NCBI GenBank assembly: GCA_045588245.1
Contig: JAZNDW010000010.1
Location: 62,001-126,000, forward strand
DNA length: 64,000 nucleotides
Reading direction: 5' to 3'
Source of the DNA: DTU064 sp045588245
GTDB lineage: Bacteria > Bacillota > Clostridia > Oscillospirales > CAG-272
The notes under the pieces: generated by a model
Seen by the model: the letters and a program-made list of their open reading frames with translations, nothing else
What the model was told of the DNA's origin: nothing
The model's database searches: none
In this document: piece by piece, positions 59,006 to 64,000 of the stretch
Position numbering within the stretch: the stretch's first letter is position 1
How the letters are laid out: every line of letters begins with the position of its first letter
Translations under genes and position numbers: made by a program

Positions 59006-59021
59006 TGGGGATTTGATAATT

Positions 59022-60272
59022 ATGCAAAGAAAAACGATACTTCACAGCGACCTCAACAATTTTTACGCCTCCGTTGAGTGTATGCTCAATCCCGAACTGA
59101 AAAAATATCCCGTTGCCGTCTGCGGAAGGGTAGAGGAGCGTCACGGAATCGTGCTTGCGAAGAATTACTCGGCGAAAGCTTGCGGTGTCAGGACGGGAGA
59201 ATCCATATTTGAAGCGAAGCTGAAATGTCCCACCCTTGTCACCGTCGATCCGCACTACGGCGAATATGTGAAATATTCGCGGTTAGTGAGGCAGATATAC
59301 CGCGAATACTCGGACCGCGTCGAGCCGTACGGCATGGACGAAAACTGGATCGACGTGACGGCTTCCGCGAAGACGTTCGGCAGCGGAGAAAAGATAGCAA
59401 ACGAGATACGCGAGCGCGTCAAATTCGAACTTGGACTCACGGTGTCGATAGGTGTGTCGTTCAATAAGATATTCGCCAAGCTCGGCAGCGATATGAAAAA
59501 GCCCGACGCCGTCACCGTAATCACGGAGGAGAATTTCCGCGACAAGATCTGGGGACTGCCCGCAGATGAAATGCTCGGTGTGGGACGTTCCGCTATGCGC
59601 GAACTGCGAAAATGCGGGATCGAAACGATCGGCGCGCTTGCGGCTTGTCCCGAATCATTACTCGCCGCAAAGTTTGGCGTGAACGGTGTGCGCATGAAAA
59701 GATTCGCAAACGGCGAGGATACCTCGGAGGTCACCGCGCAGGATTACGAAGCGCCGATCAAATCCGTCGGAAACGGGATCACGTTTCTTTCCGATCTTCA
59801 AAATGACGGCGAGGTGTGGCCGATGATCCTCTCGCTCGCGGACGAGGTGGCGCGCCGTCTGCGCGACGCACACAAAAAGGCGAGGGGCGTGTCGCTCACG
59901 GTAAAATGTAACGATCTATCGTGGAAAGAGTGGCAAACGAAGCTCGAACGTCCGTCGTATAACGCGAACGAGCTTGCGCGTCGCGCGTTCGATATTTTCC
60001 GCGTGAGCTATCCGTGGTACAAGCCGGTGCGCGCGTTAACGGTGCGCGCGATACGGCTGACGGATGATGACACGTGTGAGCAGATATCCATCTTCGGCGG
60101 CGTCGAGATGATCGCAAAAAGCGAAGCTGTCGATAAAACCGTAGACGAGATAAGAAACCGTTTCGGCAGACGCGCCATCGTGAATGCGTCAACGATGTGG
60201 CTTCCGAAGATGCCGCAGGCGGATGACGAGATCGAGCTATTGATGCCGACGGGGATGCTGAATTTAGCGTAA
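59022..60272 (+). CDS. dinB: DNA polymerase IV (Y-family, DinB)
   Basis: This 416-residue translesion polymerase has catalytic acids in HSDLNNFYASVE near the N-terminus and MDENWIDVT near residue 105, with ILAKNYSAKACGVRTG in the fingers, SIGVSFNKIFAKLGSDMKKP in the palm, and a little-finger domain to the end. The ATG at 59022 gives the normal N-terminus (MQRKTILHSDL); the frame upstream runs through the operators. It is divergent from the XRE-ImmA-SRAP operon and shares its control region. Confidence 0.96.
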   Translation: MQRKTILHSDLNNFYASVECMLNPELKKYPVAVCGRVEERHGIVLAKNYSAKACGVRTGESIFEAKLKCPTLVTVDPHYGEYVKYSRLVRQIYREYSDRVEPYGMDENWIDVTASAKTFGSGEKIANEIRERVKFELGLTVSIGVSFNKIFAKLGSDMKKPDAVTVITEENFRDKIWGLPADEMLGVGRSAMRELRKCGIETIGALAACPESLLAAKFGVNGVRMKRFANGEDTSEVTAQDYEAPIKSVGNGITFLSDLQNDGEVWPMILSLADEVARRLRDAHKKARGVSLTVKCNDLSWKEWQTKLERPSYNANELARRAFDIFRVSYPWYKPVRALTVRAIRLTDDDTCEQISIFGGVEMIAKSEAVDKTVDEIRNRFGRRAIVNASTMWLPKMPQADDEIELLMPTGMLNLA

Positions 60273-60284
60273 GGAGGAAAAATA

Positions 60285-60530
60285 ATGGAAAGACGAAAGG
60301 TGTACGTTAAAGTTAACGTCGATTTTTCGCCCGAGGGCGAGCTCTGTCCGCGCTCTATAACGTGGACTGATGGCCGCGTTTACGAGATCACGCGTATCAC
60401 GGAACGTGTCCGCGCCGCATCGACGAAGGTCGGCGGCTGCGGCATCCGCTACCGCGTCATAATCGACGGACGCGAAAGCTACCTCTTCCTCGAGGAGGAT
60501 AAATGGTTCGTCGAGGGGAAGGGGGAGTGA
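60285..60530 (+). CDS. Small protein cotranscribed with dinB (DUF6504-like)
   Basis: This 81-residue basic protein is mostly beta-strand in pattern: RKVYVKVNVDFSPEGELCPRSI, TWTDGRVYEITRITERVRAAS, CGIRYRVIIDGRESYLFLEEDKWFV. Its layout recalls the small DUF6504 proteins found with Y-family polymerases in other bacteria, an identification made from memory and of modest certainty. The strong AAGGAGGAA site and 12-bp gap make it the second gene of the dinB operon. Confidence 0.75.
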   Translation: MERRKVYVKVNVDFSPEGELCPRSITWTDGRVYEITRITERVRAASTKVGGCGIRYRVIIDGRESYLFLEEDKWFVEGKGE

Positions 60531-60843
60531 ATAATACTCTGCAAACGTCTTGCTATCTGACGCGGCATATATATGAGTTTTCTCTACAATAATATATAAA
60601 TAAATGAAACAATAAAAAAGCCATAGGAACGGCTTGTCGAAAAAAGACGATATTAAATAAAGGTAAACATCGTATTAATAAACTTAAAATTGGCAGTTAT
60701 AATTGTTTTGCGTCGGAACATAATAATGACAGAGGACGCGACGCGAACGCGGCACGGACTCAATTTATATAGATTAAATGAAGAGTTCGTGTCCGCGGCG
60801 CAAAGCTGAACGGACGGTGAACTCAAAAACAGGAGAAACAAAA
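60531..60843. other. AT-rich intergenic region before the SASP gene
   Basis: This 313-bp stretch has no credible gene. It holds runs of A/T, a weak hairpin near 60617-60636 (AGCC/GGCT) and a possible sigma-G promoter: CATAATA at 60719-60725 fits the -10 pattern CATnnTA, with GTTATA at 60696-60701 as a poor -35. A transcript from there would have a leader of about 110 bases. Confidence 0.4.
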
Positions 60844-61047
60844 ATGTCATCTAACAACAAGAAGCTCGTTCCCGAAGCAAAGGACGCACTCAACAAGTTC
60901 AAGATGGAAGCAGCCAATGAAGTAGGCGTTAACCTCAAGGAAGGTTATAACGGCGATCTCACATCCCGTCAGGCAGGTTCTGTAGGCGGCCAGATGGTCA
61001 AGAAGATGGTCGAAAAGTACGAGAACGATATTAAAAACTCCAAGTAA
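60844..61047 (+). CDS. Alpha/beta-type small acid-soluble spore protein
   Basis: This 67-residue DNA-binding protein saturates and protects spore DNA. The family motifs are LNKFKMEAANEVGV (which includes the germination-protease cleavage area), NLKEGYNGDLTSRQAGSVGGQMVKKMVE. AGGAGAAA precedes the ATG. Codon use is strongly biased, as in highly expressed genes. It should be a late forespore (sigma-G) gene. Confidence 0.96.
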   Translation: MSSNNKKLVPEAKDALNKFKMEAANEVGVNLKEGYNGDLTSRQAGSVGGQMVKKMVEKYENDIKNSK

Positions 61048-61062
61048 GTATAACTCGTATGG

Positions 61063-61097
61063 GAATATCCCGCCTTTGGGCGGGATATTCTCGTTTT
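61063..61097 (+). terminator. Terminator after the SASP gene
   Basis: GAATATCCCGCC / GGCGGGATATTC with a short loop, then TCGTTTT. Confidence 0.8.
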
Positions 61098-61273
61098 AAC
61101 ACAAAATGCCGTTGCGGCGCATCTTGAATGAAACTGTACGGCGAGTGCGGTAACTGTGACAATTCAATCAGCAAATTTGCTATGGAGGCTTGTGTTATTA
61201 CTTATTAAGTGTTAAACTTAATTAAGAAATATTTTGTGCGTCGGAGATAATTTACTTTGAACCTATATAAAAA
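61098..61273. other. Intergenic region before the rhamnosidase
   Basis: About 175 bp of AT-rich sequence with no gene seen. A GGAG at 61243-61246 is too far from any start to serve as a ribosome site for the ORF at 61274. No clear promoter is visible. Confidence 0.4.
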
Positions 61274-61366
61274 ATGTTGTCAGCTATTCTCGCTTTTATG
61301 ATGCTTTTTCCGTTTTTAATCTGCAAGCTTGCAATAATCAACCGTCGGGGAGTGACAACGAAATGA
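61274..61366 (+). pseudogene. Out-of-frame lipoprotein signal peptide of the rhamnosidase
   Basis: The ATG at 61274 opens 30 codons, MLSAILAFMMLFPFLICKLA and ten more residues, that stop at TGA 61364-61366, overlapping the ATG at 61363. The rhamnosidase frame, read upstream of its own ATG, carries NLQAC then NNQPSGSDNE, a textbook lipobox plus polar linker, but no start. Adding one T to either T5 run (61305-61309 or 61313-61317) joins the hydrophobic segment to that lipobox in the enzyme's frame. So a single-base deletion probably splits a lipoprotein signal from its protein. Confidence 0.6.
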
Positions 61367-64000
61367 TTTCTGTTAAAACACAGATTGGTAATTTAACAAC
61401 CGAATATCTTTCCAATCCTATCGGTATAGATACCGACAGGATTCGTTTCGGCTGGAATATGACGTCAAATGTAATCGGAGAAAAACAGTCAGCGTATCAA
61501 ATTGTGGTATTTTCCGAAGAAAACGAGGAAATATGGAACAGCGGCAGAGTCGAAAGCTCAGATTCTGTCGGGATTTCTTGCGCCATAAAACTAAAAGAGG
61601 CGTCCGTATATACTTGGAAGCTGAGCGTCTGGAATGAAACGAACGACAAGTTTGAAAGTTCGGCTTCGTTTGAAACAGGCGTGACGAATACTGAAGATTG
61701 GAAAAGTGCTGAATTTATCAGTATGAATATCAGCAGATCTGCGCCGATATTCAGAACGGAAAAGAAGCTTCAATCTGGCGTGAAAAAGGCGCGTCTATAC
61801 ATTACAGCTCTCGGTGTCTATCAGGCATACGTAAACGGAATTCAAGTTTGCGAATTCGCCGAAAACGGCGATGCGATTTATCATCACATGAATCCGGGAT
61901 ATTGCAACGGCAACGTCAGCCTTGCTTATCAGACCTATGACATTACTCCGTTTTTGAAAGACAGTGATTCAATAGCAATAGCTGTTGAGGCAGGTACGGG
62001 GTGGTATAACGGTATCGGTACTGTCGGCTCAACGCAACCTGCTGTTAAGGCATTGGCGATTATTACATACGATGACGGCACTCAACAAATAATCAAAACC
62101 AATAAAACGGATTGGAAAGGCACGCTCAGGGGCGGTATTATTGCAAACGGCATATATTACGGCGAAGATTATAATGCTTGCCTTGCCGAAGAGCTGGGAA
62201 ATTATAGAGAGGTAGGCTATGATGACAGTGATTGGGTAAATGCCGACGTTAGCACTAAAGAAGAAGCAAACGTATCGCAATATATAGAAACGGTACTTGA
62301 TACAAAAATTTCCTCAAGATACGTTAAATTTGAAGTTTCCAAAATCGGTCCGGCTTTATACGATGACAAGGAAAACCGCCTGCAAATTATGGAGTTGGAA
62401 ATATTAAACGACGGGGACAACATCATTAAAGGAATTATACCTACCGTCAGCAACAACTTTATTTACGGGGCGCAGTGGAGAGCTTCTAATATCAGCGACG
62501 GTGATTACGGCTGCAAAAGTGATGCGGGATATACGACAAATATAATTGATTATCAAAAAGAATCGGTAGAGCTGAAAAAGCCTGTTACAATAATCTTTGA
62601 TTTGACCGAAGCAAAGCAATTTTCATCTATTAGAATTTATCCTCGCACTACGAAAGAATCCGTTTTGAACGGTGTGCTTGCGAATTATCCGATGGAGTAT
62701 ACGGTTTCTGTTTCCGATGATGGCGAGAACTGGTCTATGGTGAAGTCAACAAATCACGGACTTGTTATGAATGACGGTGTTTCTGCGATGGAGATGTCAA
62801 CGGTCGATTACGACGGCGAAATCAGGGCTCAATCGGGACTTACGGGGAAATTCTTGAATAAATATGAGTCGGAAGCTGTTTATGCATATATTTACAAAGA
62901 CGTGAAGTCTGACAGCACTTATAAGGGCGGCGAAGTTGATATAATCAACTCATTTGACGGCGAAGATATTTTCGGAAACGGCATTGTGCTGAAAGCAGGA
63001 GAAACACTTGTTGTTAATATGGGGCAAAATATGACGGCAGTTCCCAATATCACGTTTTCTGCTGACAGAGGTACGAATCTGACTATGAGGTTTGCCGAAA
63101 TGCTCAACGACGGAAGCGCCGTGGGCAACGGCGCAACGCAGGCAGACGGTCCCAAAGGTTCAATTTATCAGAAGAGTCTTAGGACAGCGAGATCACAGGC
63201 AACGTACATTTTTGCAGGTAAAGGCATTGAAACATATCAACCGACAATGTCGTTTTTTGGTTATCAATATGTTGAAATAACGGCAACGGACGATGTTATA
63301 ATATTCAGTCTTGTTTCAAAATGTCTTTCGTCTGTAACGGAGCAAACAGGATTTATTGAAACGAACAATATAAACGTCAATAAACTTTTCAATAACGTTT
63401 TATACGGTCAGCTAAGCAATTATTTTACTACGTCAACCGACTGCAATCAGCGCGATGAAAGACTTGCGTGGACGGGTGATACGCAGGCTTTTGCACAAAC
63501 AGCTGTATATAATTATAACTCATTTGCTTTCCTCAATGATATAGAGGCAATCTATGCTGAAAATGCAGGCATCATGGGATATGTTCCTGCGGTCGCCGAT
63601 GATTTGAACGGTTACTTCAATAACTGGGCAGCAGGCTGGAGTGACGCTCTCGTAATCGTTCCGTGGACACTCTATCTACAAACCGGAGATAAATCAATTA
63701 TCGAAGAAAATTGGGAAGCAATGGACGATTATCTCAAATTTTTGGAGGAAAGAGAGCGCGGTGCAAATCTTTCGTGGATACCGAACAACAACCGCAATTT
63801 CGGTGACTGGCTTTCATTCCAGGGGACTTCTGTAGAAGTTATTTATGATTATTATTACGGTTACATAAATCTGCTTATGTCACAAATGGTAGAAGCGCTC
63901 GAAAAAACCGAAGATAAAGAAAGATATGACGACAAATTTGAAGCAATAAAGAGCGCTTTTTTGGAAAAGCACGTTACGTTTATTGACGGCAAGCTCGTTA
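61363..64000 (+). CDS. Alpha-L-rhamnosidase (GH78), truncated by the window end
   Basis: An open frame of at least 879 codons runs off the right edge. It starts with a fibronectin-like domain (about 1-110), then a Bac_rhamnosid_N sandwich (ALGVYQAYVNGIQV, AVEAGTGWYNGIG; about 140-300). An F5/8 type C-like module follows (about 305-470; IIFDLTEAKQFSSIRIYP, EYTVSVSDDGENWSMV). Further on come a concanavalin-like part and the (alpha/alpha)6 catalytic domain with the signature DCNQRDERLAWTGDTQAF near 693. It removes terminal rhamnose from plant glycans. From this ATG it would be cytoplasmic; the shifted signal upstream suggests it was a lipoprotein. Confidence 0.92.
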   Translation, partial: MISVKTQIGNLTTEYLSNPIGIDTDRIRFGWNMTSNVIGEKQSAYQIVVFSEENEEIWNSGRVESSDSVGISCAIKLKEASVYTWKLSVWNETNDKFESSASFETGVTNTEDWKSAEFISMNISRSAPIFRTEKKLQSGVKKARLYITALGVYQAYVNGIQVCEFAENGDAIYHHMNPGYCNGNVSLAYQTYDITPFLKDSDSIAIAVEAGTGWYNGIGTVGSTQPAVKALAIITYDDGTQQIIKTNKTDWKGTLRGGIIANGIYYGEDYNACLAEELGNYREVGYDDSDWVNADVSTKEEANVSQYIETVLDTKISSRYVKFEVSKIGPALYDDKENRLQIMELEILNDGDNIIKGIIPTVSNNFIYGAQWRASNISDGDYGCKSDAGYTTNIIDYQKESVELKKPVTIIFDLTEAKQFSSIRIYPRTTKESVLNGVLANYPMEYTVSVSDDGENWSMVKSTNHGLVMNDGVSAMEMSTVDYDGEIRAQSGLTGKFLNKYESEAVYAYIYKDVKSDSTYKGGEVDIINSFDGEDIFGNGIVLKAGETLVVNMGQNMTAVPNITFSADRGTNLTMRFAEMLNDGSAVGNGATQADGPKGSIYQKSLRTARSQATYIFAGKGIETYQPTMSFFGYQYVEITATDDVIIFSLVSKCLSSVTEQTGFIETNNINVNKLFNNVLYGQLSNYFTTSTDCNQRDERLAWTGDTQAFAQTAVYNYNSFAFLNDIEAIYAENAGIMGYVPAVADDLNGYFNNWAAGWSDALVIVPWTLYLQTGDKSIIEENWEAMDDYLKFLEERERGANLSWIPNNNRNFGDWLSFQGTSVEVIYDYYYGYINLLMSQMVEALEKTEDKERYDDKFEAIKSAFLEKHVTFIDGKLV

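Noticed and set aside
58941..59021. An N-terminal extension of DinB
   Set aside because: It would translate the operator sites and the LexA box; DinB proteins begin close to the HSDLNNFYASVE motif.
1..64000. CRISPR arrays, rRNA or tRNA genes, insertion sequences, prophage
   Set aside because: No regularly spaced direct repeats, transposase motifs, integrase or RNA-gene signatures were seen. The XRE-ImmA pair resembles ICE and phage regulators, but no other mobile genes accompany it.

Overview
The window looks like a chromosomal stretch of an anaerobic, endospore-forming member of the Clostridia (Bacillota). The evidence is direct: spoIVA, spo0A, a SpoIIQ-like M23 peptidase, a CwlD-type amidase, a CotJC-type manganese catalase and an alpha/beta SASP are all here, with AGGAGG-type ribosome binding sites, TTG/GTG starts, strong T-tailed hairpin terminators and many TTGACA-N17-TATAAT promoters. 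Three polysaccharide enzymes (GH2, GH38, GH78) and a complete hexuronate pathway suggest a gut or rumen fermenter of plant or host glycans; acetate kinase fits an acetate-producing fermentation.

Layout. 1-2.8 kb: TetR regulator divergent from a heavy-metal P-type ATPase. 2.9-5.8 kb: an orphan pilC/pilB pair without a prepilin. 5.9-8 kb: class III fructose-bisphosphatase. 8-19.6 kb: a sugar locus with a minus-strand GPH symporter, a lone sugar-binding lipoprotein and a GH2 glycosidase, divergent from AraC-uxaC-uxuA-fructuronate reductase-eda-kdgK, which takes glucuronate to pyruvate plus glyceraldehyde-3-phosphate. A folded 110-bp element sits between eda and kdgK. 19.6-31.5 kb: mostly single genes (flavoprotein, M28 peptidase, Mn catalase, fRMsr, HAD phosphatase, Rieske-FAD oxidoreductase, TetR plus acyl-CoA ligase, hemolysin III, HTH membrane protein, Cys-rich membrane protein, TmcAL). 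31.6-36.4 kb: ackA, spoIVA, pepF. 36.5-41.6 kb: GH38-Nudix-MATE operon. 41.6-46.4 kb: two fused ATPase-FtsX ABC proteins. 46.5-49 kb: tsaE-tsaB-secreted barnase-barstar-rpiB operon. 49-56.5 kb: lipoproteins, amidase, radA, NlpC-like lipoprotein, spo0A, a ThyX-like protein and a SpoIIQ-like peptidase. 56.5-60.5 kb: a DNA-damage island. 61-64 kb: SASP and an alpha-L-rhamnosidase that runs off the window.

The most interesting region is 56.5-60.5 kb. An XRE repressor, an ImmA/IrrE metalloprotease, an SRAP (YedK/HMCES) DNA-protein crosslinker and an EEP-family nuclease or phosphatase lie on the minus strand, and DinB plus a small downstream protein lie on the plus strand. The 195 bp between the two arms hold two promoters that point at each other, a 12-bp inverted repeat carrying both -35 boxes, a LexA-like box inside the minus promoter, and three CACA-N6-TGTG sites, two exactly 30 bp apart. 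This looks like a Deinococcus IrrE/DdrO-type switch combined with LexA control. Other notable observations are a one-base frameshift that separates a lipoprotein signal from the rhamnosidase, a discoidin-like insert in that enzyme, the three-way-junction element in the hexuronate operon, and a toxin/immunity pair inside an essential tRNA-modification operon.
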